NCBI RefSeq assembly: GCF_017114985.1
Contig: NZ_JABXKP010000071.1
Location: 1 to 46,332, forward strand
Reading direction: 5' to 3'
Origin: Nostoc sp. JL33
Lineage (GTDB): Bacteria; Cyanobacteriota; Cyanobacteriia; Cyanobacteriales; Nostocaceae
Length of the DNA: 46,332 nt
The notes beneath the pieces are model-generated. The model saw only the letters and a program-made list of their open reading frames with translations, was not told the DNA's origin and made no database searches. Positions 25,992 through 33,701 of the stretch are shown here, piece after piece. The position numbers were made by a program, and so were the translations under genes. Position 1 is the first letter of the stretch. Each line of letters starts with the position of its first letter.

Positions 25992-26327
25992 GACCGTCGC
26001 ATCAGCACGCACAGCAGAGACACTGGTAATGAGCTCAAACTAGAACTGCCAGGACTTGAAGCTAAAGACCTAGATATTCAAGTTACTGAAGATGCTGTTC
26101 ACATTAGTGGTGAGCGCAAGTCCCAAACTCAAACCGAAAACAATGGCACTACAAGAAGTGAATTCTACTACGGTAAGTTTCAACGTGTAATTCCTCTATC
26201 TGCTCGGATTCAAAATACCAATGTCACCGCAGATTATAAAGACGGCATTTTGAATCTGACACTGCCTAAGTCTGAGCTTGAAAAGAACAAAGTTGTCAAG
26301 GTTAGTCTGGAACAACCTGCTGCATAG
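25992..26327 (+). pseudogene. Hsp20/alpha-crystallin small heat-shock protein, N-terminus lost
   Basis: About 111 codons ending in TAG at 26325. It carries the complete alpha-crystallin core: ELKLELPGLEAKDLDIQV, HISGERKSQTQ, SEFYYGKFQRVIPLSARI, and ADYKDGILNLTLPKSE. No ATG, GTG or TTG start is available; the frame is closed by a TGA just before 25992, and the usual N-terminal R-W-x-P-F region is absent. A strong terminator follows. The protein would be a holdase chaperone if it were intact. Confidence 0.8.
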
Positions 26328-26367
26328 TCTGAAACTACTCTACCGACAATGATAGATTGAGATAATG

Positions 26368-26399
26368 AAAGCCCAGTTATGAGATGACTGGGCTTTTTT
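26368..26399 (+). terminator. Intrinsic terminator after the Hsp20 fragment
   Basis: AAAGCCCAGT and ACTGGGCTTT form a ten-base stem with a nine-base loop, followed by a run of T. It sits about 40 bp after the Hsp20 stop. Confidence 0.85.
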
Positions 26400-26403
26400 G
26401 TAT

Positions 26404-26547
26404 GCGATCGCGGGAGCATCCTCGCTTGAATTAGGTGGGGCGATCGCGCAGTGTTGGAGCTAATCACTATGCTTTTATCGCTGATCTCAAAAATCGGTAG
26501 AGTGAGTAAAACTACCCAACAGGTTTGAGGAGTATCGTCGGTAAGCA
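26404..26547. repeat. Direct repeat, left copy, flanking the aldo/keto reductase
   Basis: The first 28 bases (26404-26431, GCGATCGCGGGAGCATCC...) are identical to 27792-27819. A second block at 26486-26547 (CTCAAAAATCGGTAGAG...) matches 27868-27928 with several changes. The middle differs because the right copy carries a different insert. Confidence 0.65.
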
Positions 26548-26691
26548 TAACCGCTTGAGATCCTCTCCCGGAAGTCAAGACAAAAGAAGTGCTGGAACGA
26601 TAAGAAGACTTGATTTTGGATGATTTTCCATGATAATCTGCATTTGCTCGTTAAATTACGGTTTGCCGATAGTTGTATAGTACTTTAAATA

Positions 26692-26709
26692 GCATACTGT
26701 GCATACTGT
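26692..26709 (+). promoter_or_regulatory. Tandem GCATACTGT operator candidate
   Basis: Two perfect copies of GCATACTGT lie head to tail 60 bp upstream of the aldo/keto reductase ATG, next to A+T-rich promoter-like sequence (TATAGTACTTTAAAT). The arrangement suggests a regulator site. Confidence 0.35.
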
Positions 26710-26768
26710 ATTTTTTATAAAGCCATAGTTGGCAGAAGTAATTCTAAAACTGTCTTGTAAGAATTCTT

Positions 26769-27734
26769 ATGGTCATTACACAAAGACGTAAACTTGGACG
26801 TTCAGAACTAGAAGTATCACCATTATCTTTTGGTGGCAACGTGTTTGGCTGGACTATTGATGAAAATAGTTCATTTGAGATTTTAGATCACTTTATAGCG
26901 GCTGGAGGTAATTTTATTGACACAGCTGATGTCTATTCCAAGTGGGTTGCGGGAAATATTGGTGGAGAGTCTGAGACAATTTTAGGAAAATGGCTCATTT
27001 CTCGTGGTCATCGTGACCAAGTGGTGATTGCAACTAAGGTTGGCAACGATATGGGTGTTAAAGGCAAAGGGCTTTCTCGTAAACACATTCAACAAGCTGT
27101 TGAAGACTCATTGCAAAGGTTACAAACTGATTATATTGATCTATATCAATCGCATATCGACGATGAAAACACTCCACTTGAAGAAACTCTTGAAACCTAC
27201 GGGGAATTGATTCGTCAGGGAAAAGTACGTGCAATTGGTGCTTCAAACTATAGTGCAGAGCGTTTATTACAGGCATTAGAAATTAGCCGTCAATATGGTT
27301 ATCCTCGGTACGAAAGCCTTCAGCCCCGTTATAACTTGTATGACCGAGATGGTTATGAGCAGGATTTACAACAAATTTCCCAAGAACACTCAATTGGTGT
27401 GATTAGCTATTCTTCTCTGTGCAGTGGCTTTCTCTCTGGTAAATATCGCTCAGAAAAAGATTTGTCTATTAGTCTGCGTGGTAGTTCTGTAAAAAGATAT
27501 TTAAACCCTCGTGGTTTGCGAATTCTAAAGGCAATTGATCAGGTGGCAAAGACTTATAATTCTACTCCCACCCAAATTTCTCTGGCGTGGCTCATTGCTA
27601 ATCCTACCATTACCGCACCTATTGTTAGTGCAACAAAGGTTGAGCAACTCAACGATATCATCAAAGCTGTCAATATAAAGCTCGACCAAGATGCTATTGA
27701 TCTTCTCAATCAAGCCAGTTCCTCAAATACCTAG
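26769..27734 (+). CDS. Aldo/keto reductase
   Basis: 321 residues, complete. The (beta/alpha)8 family signature is clear: LGRSELEVSPLSFGG, then NFIDTADVYS with catalytic Asp51 and Tyr56, Lys90 in VVIATKVG, and His129 in YQSHIDD. Late segments AIGASNYS and ISLAWLIANPTITAPIVSAT bind NADPH. It reduces aldehydes or ketones in the cytosol; substrate unknown. It lies between two copies of a direct repeat (26404 and 27792), which suggests acquisition or duplication as a unit. A second, internally deleted family member is at 42485. Confidence 0.92.
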   Translation: MVITQRRKLGRSELEVSPLSFGGNVFGWTIDENSSFEILDHFIAAGGNFIDTADVYSKWVAGNIGGESETILGKWLISRGHRDQVVIATKVGNDMGVKGKGLSRKHIQQAVEDSLQRLQTDYIDLYQSHIDDENTPLEETLETYGELIRQGKVRAIGASNYSAERLLQALEISRQYGYPRYESLQPRYNLYDRDGYEQDLQQISQEHSIGVISYSSLCSGFLSGKYRSEKDLSISLRGSSVKRYLNPRGLRILKAIDQVAKTYNSTPTQISLAWLIANPTITAPIVSATKVEQLNDIIKAVNIKLDQDAIDLLNQASSSNT

Positions 27735-27791
27735 TTCAATAAACTGTGATATTGCTTATATTCTTTGAATAGTCCAGATTAGCAGATGGGA

Positions 27792-27930
27792 GCGATCGCG
27801 GGAGCATCCTCGCTTGAATGATGTGCGATGTCTACGACGGCAAGCTACGCTTTGGCTGTTATCGTTGCTCTCAAAAATTGGTAGAGTTGGTAAGACTACC
27901 GAACAGCTTTGTTTGTATCATCGGCAATGC
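27792..27930. repeat. Direct repeat, right copy, with nested dispersed repeat
   Basis: This is the right-hand counterpart of 26404-26547. It carries GATGTCTACGACGGCAAGC at 27828-27846, a dispersed repeat absent from the left copy. The HNH gene begins at its right edge. Confidence 0.6.
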
Positions 27931-28238
27931 CCATCTACAGAAAACGCTACGCAAACAATTGGGATGAAATAGCGCTGTCTATCAAACAAGCAGCCCAGTG
28001 GCGCTGTCGGCACTGCGGACAAAAGTGTTTGCGTCCTGGCGAGAAGCCAAAGGGACTGTCCCGCGCTGAATGGACAGTAATGACGCTCTCGGTACACCAC
28101 GCCAATTTCACGCCTGAAGATAACCGACTTGAAAACCTAATTCCGCTTTGCACTCCATGCCATATTTCACTGCATAGTCGGGCGCGAAGGCGGTCAAACA
28201 CCTCACCTGGACAGCTAGAATTGCCACTTGACCAATGA
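27927..28238 (+). CDS. Small HNH endonuclease-type protein
   Basis: 103 residues from the ATG at 27927 (MPIYRKRYANNWDEIALSIK); a TTG at 27909 would add six residues from the repeat. It has the zinc and metal motifs of small HNH proteins: WRCRHCGQKC, LSVHHANFTPEDNRLENLIPL, then CTPCHISLH. Such proteins cut or nick DNA and are found in many copies in cyanobacteria, often near mobile DNA. Its stop overlaps the start of a small membrane peptide (ATGA). A relative that has lost one Cys is at 33702. Confidence 0.8.
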   Translation: MPIYRKRYANNWDEIALSIKQAAQWRCRHCGQKCLRPGEKPKGLSRAEWTVMTLSVHHANFTPEDNRLENLIPLCTPCHISLHSRARRRSNTSPGQLELPLDQ

Positions 28239-28342
28239 ATAACGACGTTGTGATTTTTATTATCAGTGCTGGTCTGCTTATTATGTATCTGGTGTTCTCG
28301 GCATTTACTGAGATGGGAACAAAGCTACCGTGGAAGAAGTAG
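28235..28342 (+). CDS. 35-residue single-span membrane peptide
   Basis: The ATG overlaps the TGA of the HNH gene (ATGA), a classic translational-coupling junction. The peptide has one hydrophobic segment, VVIFIISAGLLIMYLVFSAF, and a short basic/aromatic tail (TKLPWKK). No family is known to me. Overlap with a nuclease gene hints at a joint role, for example small membrane toxin, partner or anchor, but the length makes chance possible. Confidence 0.5.
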   Translation: MNNDVVIFIISAGLLIMYLVFSAFTEMGTKLPWKK

Positions 28343-28456
28343 AGGGTGCACTGTTGTCAGTGCGATCGCTGCCCCTGCTACCAACGAAGCGATCGCTTAT
28401 TCTACTCAGAAGGTGATGATATTGTCCTCAGATTCATCTTCCCTGATGCTGTTTTG

Positions 28457-28790
28457 GTTGAGTCGAGGGAGGATATTATTCCCCGCCCCTCTCAGTTAAA
28501 TCTGGGCGTGCGACTTTCACCGCACCCAGCTTCCGATGTTCTTAGCTTTTAGCTTTTGCTCATGTGGATAAAATCGTGGCAGCTTTCGTGAATAGCTAGA
28601 AGGTTTTTGAGTTTCCAGTTGTTATGTTTTCCATCGACATGATGTAAATGTACCTTCTCGTCATTGAGCGTTTTTAGTCCACAATGTCCACATTTATGGT
28701 TTTGCCGCTTGAGGGCTTTAGAGGTGTTATCGTCGTATAGCTTACTGTTGCGTTCGCTCCAGTAACTTAGGTCTCCGTCATAGGGTGATT
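28457..28790 (-). mobile_element. 3' end of a group II intron
   Basis: On the minus strand the frame ending at TAA 28549 reads SPYDGDLSYWSERN, then KCGHCGLKTLNDEKVHLHHV and LLAIHESCHDFIH, the C-terminal HNH domain of an intron reverse transcriptase/maturase. Downstream at 28499-28533 is a domain V hairpin: CTGGG(TGCG) pairs with (CGCA)CG(CCCAG) around GTGAAAGT, including the two-base bulge. A further stem ending near 28457 fits domain VI. The reverse transcriptase and domains I-III are missing. Confidence 0.8.
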
Positions 28791-29253
28791 TTTGTCAATG
28801 GTCGTTGGAAGAACGATGAGGGACTAGAAAAGCTCAACCAAGCTGATGCGATTGTTTTTGGCTCTCCTACCTATATGGGTGGTGTAGCGGCTCAGTTCAA
28901 GGCATTTATCGATGCCGCTAGCGAAGTCTGGTTCCGACAGGGATGGAAAGACAAAATTGCTGCGGGTTTTACACACTCTAGCTCTCCCAGTGGCGATAAA
29001 CAAGGCACACTCCTCTATTTAGCGATGAACGCAGCCCAGCACGGCATGATTTGGGTAAATGTCGGCGACTTGCTCCCGCTTTTTATCGGGTCTTGATGAT
29101 GGGGTAAATCGACTAGGAGGATTTCTAGGTGTCATGGGTCAAAGCCAACTCGACATGAGCGGCAAGGAACCAGTGCTAGATTCGGGTGATTACCTGACTT
29201 CACTACGCTTTGGAGAACGCATTGCAGAGGCAACTAAACGTTGGGTAAAGTAG
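28785..29253 (+). pseudogene. WrbA/flavodoxin-like NAD(P)H:quinone oxidoreductase, truncated and frameshifted
   Basis: The first frame (to 29096) reads VNGRWKND, ADAIVFGSPTYMGGVAAQF, then FRQGWKDKIAAGFTHSSSPS and NAAQHGMIWVNVGDL; the second frame (from 29059) continues DDGVNRLGGFLGVMGQS and FGERIAEATKRW. Together they are the C-terminal three quarters of a WrbA-type flavoprotein. A frameshift lies near 29080, and the first ~45 residues with the first FMN loop are missing, replaced by the group II intron end. Inactive. Confidence 0.85.
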
Positions 29254-29331
29254 CTTTTGACACTCATATTCGGTTATAGCATCCTTACATCTGACAAAAA
29301 ATTCTTTTCGAGTCAAAGTTGCACACTTGAG

Positions 29332-29390
29332 GAGCGATCGCTTGTGACAAAGCAGTACACTGCTATACCGAAAATCAAAGAGTGCGATGG
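29332..29390. repeat. Short direct repeat, left copy
   Basis: GAGCGATCGCTT ... AAAGCAGTACACTG ... AGAGTGCGAT here is matched, with several changes, by 29911-29968. The two copies flank the 29492-29854 gene. A dispersed repeat (GACGCTCTGCGCGTTCGGC) lies just to the right at about 29413-29431. Confidence 0.5.
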
Positions 29391-29491
29391 CATACCCGCC
29401 CGCCAACTCTTGGAGACGCTCTGCGCGTTCGGCGTCGCTCCCAAGCCCCGGCGAGAAGAATAAAGAACCAACTGTCCTGTCTGCAACCATT

Positions 29492-29854
29492 TCAAGATTC
29501 CACTCCTTGGATAGTAGGTATCGCAGCCAAAATAGAATAACGGCGGATATCTTCTAGTGGCGCAGCTATTAATCCTTCTAGCTTGGCTATTGCTGCTTGC
29601 AGATGGGGTGACGCTAAATGAGTATCCAGTGCTGCCGCAGATTCCGACTCTTCTACAAAAGTAAAATCTGTTGGCTGTGATTGATTTTGTAAAAGTTCAT
29701 ATTTAATCACAGCTGCTTCAAGTCTTGTTGGTTCAATCAGTCCCAATAATATTGTTTTGAGTTCTTCTACCTTATCTGGTATTGCCACAAAACGAGCTAC
29801 AACATGAATGGTTTGGTACATCACTTGGTCAATGGTAATTAGTCCTGCCGTCAT
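29492..29854 (-). CDS. Antibiotic-biosynthesis-monooxygenase/YgiN-like protein
   Basis: 120 residues from 29854, or 109 if translation starts at the second ATG at 29821 (MYQTIHVVARFVAIPD), where family similarity begins. It has the compact ABM ferredoxin-like fold: VVARFVAIPDKVEELKTIL, YELLQNQSQPTDFTFVEE and HLASPHLQAAIAKLEGLI. Members such as YgiN oxidise quinols or act on reactive small molecules in the cytosol. Flanked by copies of a short direct repeat. No operon partner. Confidence 0.8.
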   Translation of the reverse strand: MTAGLITIDQVMYQTIHVVARFVAIPDKVEELKTILLGLIEPTRLEAAVIKYELLQNQSQPTDFTFVEESESAAALDTHLASPHLQAAIAKLEGLIAAPLEDIRRYSILAAIPTIQGVES

Positions 29855-29910
29855 TAGTCCATAGCCAACAGTTCATAGTCAATAGTTACCTTAGAGGAAA
29901 CACCAAAAAG

Positions 29911-29968
29911 AGCGATCGCTTTTTCAAAGCAGTACACTGGTACTATGAAAATTCCAGAGTGCGATCGC
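29911..29968. repeat. Short direct repeat, right copy
   Basis: Counterpart of 29332-29390, sharing GAGCGATCGCTT, AAAGCAGTACACTG and AGAGTGCGAT. The start of the DUF1499-like gene lies inside it, so that gene may have lost its own 5' end. Confidence 0.5.
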
Positions 29969-30348
29969 TGTCTCCTTTACGCCCACAATCCTCACCTCGT
30001 CTGTCTTGTCCAGCTTCAAACAACTGTGTTGTGAGTCAAAATGCTGATGACAAACACGCCATTGACCCGATTAATTATCATGTAGACCGCGATGCAGCTA
30101 GAGAAACCTTACTAAAAGTTCTTGGTGTTGTTCCCCGTACAGAAATTGTAGAACAAACAGATGATTACATCCATGCTCTATCTTTAAGTCGCATCTTTAA
30201 ATTTGTTGATGACGTAGAGTTTTATTTTCCTTCCAATGAGTCAGTAATTCATCTGCGTTCGGCATCTCGTGTGGGAGAGTCGGATCTTGGTGTCAACATA
30301 GGGCGTGTGGAACAAATTCGTTTGGCTCTACGCGATTTAAAAATTTGA
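29959..30348 (+). CDS. DUF1499-like protein
   Basis: 129 residues from a GTG inside a repeat. From about residue 17 it matches the DUF1499 pattern: CPASNNCVVSQ, then INYHVDRDAARETLLKVL, then VEFYFP and IHLRSASRVGESDLGVNIGR. DUF1499 proteins are often exported lipoprotein-like; the expected signal sequence is absent and the first residues come from the repeat, so the N-terminus is probably replaced and the gene may not be functional. Role unknown. Confidence 0.65.
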   Translation: MRSLSPLRPQSSPRLSCPASNNCVVSQNADDKHAIDPINYHVDRDAARETLLKVLGVVPRTEIVEQTDDYIHALSLSRIFKFVDDVEFYFPSNESVIHLRSASRVGESDLGVNIGRVEQIRLALRDLKI

Positions 30349-30397
30349 TTTTACCAGCCGTGAGGAGTGCCAAGATTAATCAGAGATGACGACCAAC

Positions 30398-30802
30398 TTA
30401 AACTTGGCTGAACTTACCAGAGTAAAGTTCATCAGACACTTGTTTAAGTTCTGGTTCAACCACTGTCAAATGTTGCTCTAAAATTGCCAAATTACGAATA
30501 TTAGACTTATAGAAAGCATCAAATAAGTCACCTACAAAAGGCACAGTACCCACGACTGCTTCCAAACCAACATTAAAAATCATTTTGGCTAAATCTTGGC
30601 GTGGGATGCCGAAGCGGGTAGCTAAAAATATGATGTAAGCTGAAAACGCTGTACTGATTAAATCACCTGCACCTGGAACTAAACCGATAATTGGGTCTAT
30701 CCCAATGTGAAAACCTGTTAGAGGGATGCGTATAGATGTATCCATCAAGCGGCTGAGTTTACGGATGCGGTTGAGAGTAGCAAGGCGTTTGGCAGCGTCC
30801 AT
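30398..30802 (-). CDS. DUF4112-family membrane protein
   Basis: 134 residues from the ATG at 30802 (MDAAKRLATLNRIRKLSRLM), preferred over 30820. It has the DUF4112 hallmark segments IGIDPIIGLVPGAGDLIST and VGTVPFVGDLFDAFYKSN, with hydrophobic stretches between them. These small membrane proteins have no known function. It is divergent from nuiA with about 140 bp of shared upstream region and convergent with the DUF1499 gene. Confidence 0.85.
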   Translation of the reverse strand: MDAAKRLATLNRIRKLSRLMDTSIRIPLTGFHIGIDPIIGLVPGAGDLISTAFSAYIIFLATRFGIPRQDLAKMIFNVGLEAVVGTVPFVGDLFDAFYKSNIRNLAILEQHLTVVEPELKQVSDELYSGKFSQV

Positions 30803-30958
30803 AATTGACCATATTTGCACTACTCTTAAATTGCACTATTTTTAGTTCTTTGTCTTGTACCGTTAGAAATAAGAACTATGAATAAAAATCCACCAATACT
30901 GCCCCGAAAGCAGATAAATGGATGATACAATTTCCAAGCGTTCGCTCTATTATGGCTT

Positions 30959-31363
30959 ATGACTAAAACTAATTCAGAAATCCTAGAACAGCTAAAACGG
31001 GCATCTGATGGCTTACTCATGATGAGCGAGTCGGAGTACCCCTTAGAAGCATTCTTATGGTCAGCTACACCGCCTGCTACACCAGAGAAAGTTGCACAAC
31101 AGACAAATCACCCTCAAGATACACCCATTAAAATCGTAGGGGTTGACGATTTTTTTCAAGTGTCCATAACTCCTGAAGACTGGCACGGCGAAGAAGAGAA
31201 AGCAACCGTCAACAAATTTCAAGCTCTTGTGCAGACACTTAAAGAAAACCTGAGTAATTTGCAGGTGTATCGCCTGGGCAATAAAAAGATTGATACTTAT
31301 ATTGTTGGTGAAACCCCGGCGGGTAATTTAGCAGGACTTTCTACTAAAGTTGTGGAAACCTAG
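30959..31363 (+). CDS. nuiA: NuiA, protein inhibitor of the NucA nuclease
   Basis: 134 residues, close to Anabaena NuiA over its full length (MTKTNSEILEQLKRASDGLL, then FLWSATPP, YRLGNKKIDTYIVGETPAGN, and the C-terminal LSTKVVET). In the known structure of the complex, Glu24 and the C-terminal Thr carboxylate reach into the nuclease active site; here Glu24 and the final Thr134 are kept. It protects the cell from its own non-specific nuclease. It converges with the nucA homologue, stop codons six bases apart. Confidence 0.93.
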   Translation: MTKTNSEILEQLKRASDGLLMMSESEYPLEAFLWSATPPATPEKVAQQTNHPQDTPIKIVGVDDFFQVSITPEDWHGEEEKATVNKFQALVQTLKENLSNLQVYRLGNKKIDTYIVGETPAGNLAGLSTKVVET

Positions 31364-31369
31364 CAGTAG

Positions 31370-32533
31370 CTATTTCTCACAGCCAATGCCGTCTTTATTC
31401 TTATCAAGTTTATGTGGGTCGTTTGGCAGTACTTTGAAGTTTTTATAAGCAATATCCCCGCAGTTTAAATCAGGTGGTGAAGGTTTGATACAAACATCAG
31501 GATATGCTGGGTCACAATTACTTTCAGACTGTGATTGATTTGATTGTATAGTTCGTGTCTGTTTAAGGGTTTTATCTGGAGTTGTTTTACTTGGTACAAA
31601 AGTATTAATAGGTGTGTTTATCACTCTTGGGCGTGGTGAACTGACCACCACATCATCAATTTTTGACTCAATACTTTCTTGAATGTTTGGAGAAACATTA
31701 GAAAGAAAATCATAACCTGTCAAATTTTCGAGTTGGTCAACACTGACTTTGTAACTTCTCCAGTCATTGTTGATTTCTTGTTCATTCGGTACGTTAACCG
31801 CGATTATGCGAGTACTGGCAGTAATACCGTCAAGTCCTGAGCCTGGGCTATCTAAAACCACAATAATCTTCCAAGTTGATTTGGGAACTGTCACCTTACC
31901 CTTAAGAGGTTCGCCTTGACTACCAAAAGGCCCAGCTACGATATACAGTTCTTTACCAAGGCTTACCAGTTCTCGGCAATAATCTTCTAAATTCCCCCAA
32001 GTGTTCCGGTTGTTGTCCGGTGTTTGCGGCATCATGTTGCTCATGAGGAAAGTGGCGCTGTTATCTTCAACTGACCCAGTACGGTCTGCCGAGGGTGTAA
32101 CATGACCTTTGTCATAACCTGAACCACTGTATATAGTTGGAGTTACCCGTAAAAAGTTTGTAGGTAAAGTGTCATCAGGTCTAAAATTATTTTGCCTGTC
32201 AGCATTTCCTAGCCATGACTTATTTAACTGCCAAGCTACCCAATTAGGCGTACCCTTGCTGTTGTTGTAGGAAAGTGTATATTGTGGTTTAACCAGCAGA
32301 TAATTATCAGGAGTAGCGACGCTTGCCATCGCACTACTAGGATTTCCCAAAAGCAGGTTAACGCTTGTTGAGGTTTTAGTAGGTACAATCGGCGCTGGCT
32401 GTAATGGTTTTTCTGTTGTCGGTGTTGGTGACTGAATTAGTGTTGGTAGCTGGCTTGGTGTTGGTGAACATCCCAACAGAACAATTAGCCCAGTGGCAAT
32501 AGCCAAAGCCTGAAAACGATTGATTAAAGGCAT
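31370..32533 (-). CDS. nucA: NucA-like DNA/RNA non-specific endonuclease with Excalibur tail
   Basis: 387 residues. A lipoprotein-type leader ends VLLGC (Cys22), so it should be exported and probably membrane-attached. The beta-beta-alpha metal nuclease domain (about 60-290) keeps Arg113, His144, Asn175 and Glu183, the positions of Anabaena NucA Arg93, His124, Asn155 and Glu163. The usual D/A-R-G-H motif is DKGH: the Arg is Lys142. A Ser/Thr-rich linker leads to a C-terminal Excalibur motif (DLNCGDI ... DKNKDGIGCEK), which I do not recall in classical NucA. It degrades single- and double-stranded nucleic acid. Confidence 0.92.
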   Translation of the reverse strand: MPLINRFQALAIATGLIVLLGCSPTPSQLPTLIQSPTPTTEKPLQPAPIVPTKTSTSVNLLLGNPSSAMASVATPDNYLLVKPQYTLSYNNSKGTPNWVAWQLNKSWLGNADRQNNFRPDDTLPTNFLRVTPTIYSGSGYDKGHVTPSADRTGSVEDNSATFLMSNMMPQTPDNNRNTWGNLEDYCRELVSLGKELYIVAGPFGSQGEPLKGKVTVPKSTWKIIVVLDSPGSGLDGITASTRIIAVNVPNEQEINNDWRSYKVSVDQLENLTGYDFLSNVSPNIQESIESKIDDVVVSSPRPRVINTPINTFVPSKTTPDKTLKQTRTIQSNQSQSESNCDPAYPDVCIKPSPPDLNCGDIAYKNFKVLPNDPHKLDKNKDGIGCEK

Positions 32534-32875
32534 AAATTTTAAATACTATCGTAGGCTAAATTAATCATCACCATTTTGGAGGGGATTTCCAGATTTTGAC
32601 TATAAACAAGAGTAATACCTACGGCTGGCTGTCTCCTCATCCTCTAAGAAAATTTGAGCGATGCCTGCGGCGGTAAACTACGCTCCTTATCGCTTGTTGC
32701 AAAAAACTCTGGGTATAGTTCGGTAGCGATTACTGAAATGTATCTTCATGCTAGACCCACTGATAGTAGTGTTGTATTTGCCTGATGATGATGACTGATG
32801 GGGTGAGGGCGATCGCTCAGTCCCAGATGAAGGTGTGATGACGTATCCGCCCGCTCTCTTGTGATCGCCCTTCAT
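32534..32875. other. Gene-free stretch upstream of nucA
   Basis: No gene is supported. It holds the nucA promoter region, a dispersed repeat at about 32660-32690 (GATGCCTGCGGCGG...), and an HIP1 site. The 62-codon minus-strand frame here is not protein-like. Confidence 0.5.
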
Positions 32876-33043
32876 TCAAGAGTGATAATTTGGTTCATCC
32901 CGTCCAATCCCCAATTCTCTTAACTTGACTTTGACACTTGCCCATTCATCACCACAATAGTGATACTTCTTATCTCGGATATTAGCTAAGTAATAGCCTG
33001 GTTTACCACCGTTTATTCGGAATAGCTCAACCAAAACTTTCAT
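32876..33043 (-). CDS. 55-residue small protein
   Basis: MKVLVELFRINGGKPGYYLA, then KKYHYCGDEWASVKVKL and GIGRDE: a protein-like beta-alpha sequence with a single Cys. I recall similar tiny proteins in cyanobacterial genomes but know no function. It starts five bases after the stop of the 33049-33189 gene, so both are probably one transcript. Confidence 0.6.
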   Translation of the reverse strand: MKVLVELFRINGGKPGYYLANIRDKKYHYCGDEWASVKVKLRELGIGRDEPNYHS

Positions 33044-33048
33044 TTTAG

Positions 33049-33189
33049 TTAACCCGTTTCTTTCAAGGTCGATTCTAAATCGGTAGAAATGCCATGAGCA
33101 TTATAGAAAACGTTGCCAGGATGAAAAAACCAGCGTGTTCCTTCACGCTCATAAATTTGCAGGTAAAGAGGAGAATAAATTGCTGACAT
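33049..33189 (-). CDS. 46-residue small protein
   Basis: MSAIYSPLYLQIYEREGTRW, then FFHPGNVFYNAHGIS and LESTLKETG. Composition and the tight 5-base spacing to the next gene support coding. The frame is open upstream for 16 more codons (ending in NPDY before the ATG) but without a start. Function unknown. The pair could be an uncharacterised toxin-antitoxin-like module, though nothing in either sequence shows it. Confidence 0.5.
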   Translation of the reverse strand: MSAIYSPLYLQIYEREGTRWFFHPGNVFYNAHGISTDLESTLKETG

Positions 33190-33311
33190 ATAATCTGGGT
33201 TAAAATCGAAGAAAGCCCCTAGCAGCCCCTTACATTGCTAAAGGCAAGAAGCTTTTGGAAGGACAAAACTAATATTTTATATAAAGTATAAACACCTCAA
33301 TAAATAGTGGT

Positions 33312-33578
33312 ATGTACTGTCCTATGGGTTTAGATTGTCGTCAAATGACAGGTGTTGACTATAAATGCCCGAATATCTCAGCTTGCCATGAGCATTCCCG
33401 CAAACCCTCAATGGTAAAGTTAGTGTTTTATTTACTCAACCAACAAATGTGTCAATTAGAGGATATAAAAGTTGATGAAAAAACACTGGCTGAGTTGCTG
33501 CATTCATCAGATCAGGACTTGGAATCTTTGTTAGCCAATTTAGATAATCTTGTCGTTACTGAACACACACCCTACTAA
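33312..33578 (+). CDS. Cys-rich small protein
   Basis: 88 residues. The N-terminus has a metal-site look: CPMGLDC, YKCPN and CHEH supply four Cys and two His in 30 residues. The rest is helical (VKLVFYLLNQQMCQLEDIKV, AELLHSSDQDLESLL). Perhaps a small zinc protein; no family named. It is divergent from the two-small-gene unit. Confidence 0.55.
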   Translation: MYCPMGLDCRQMTGVDYKCPNISACHEHSRKPSMVKLVFYLLNQQMCQLEDIKVDEKTLAELLHSSDQDLESLLANLDNLVVTEHTPY

Positions 33579-33701
33579 CACTCCTTTTAGTGCGATAAGC
33601 TCACCCCGCCTTAAGAGCGACCGCCTATATGAATTTGGTTAAGCCTTCGTGCTGCAATTCGCATTATAATTGGTCAAGCTTTAGTTTAATTAGTACTGAT
33701 G

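Noticed and set aside
26234..26578. A 114-codon minus-strand frame
   Set aside because: It spans the Hsp20 tail, a strong terminator and a repeat; no family features.
29203..29490. Overlapping frames on both strands after the WrbA-like pseudogene
   Set aside because: They read dispersed repeats and HIP1 sites; none resembles a protein family.
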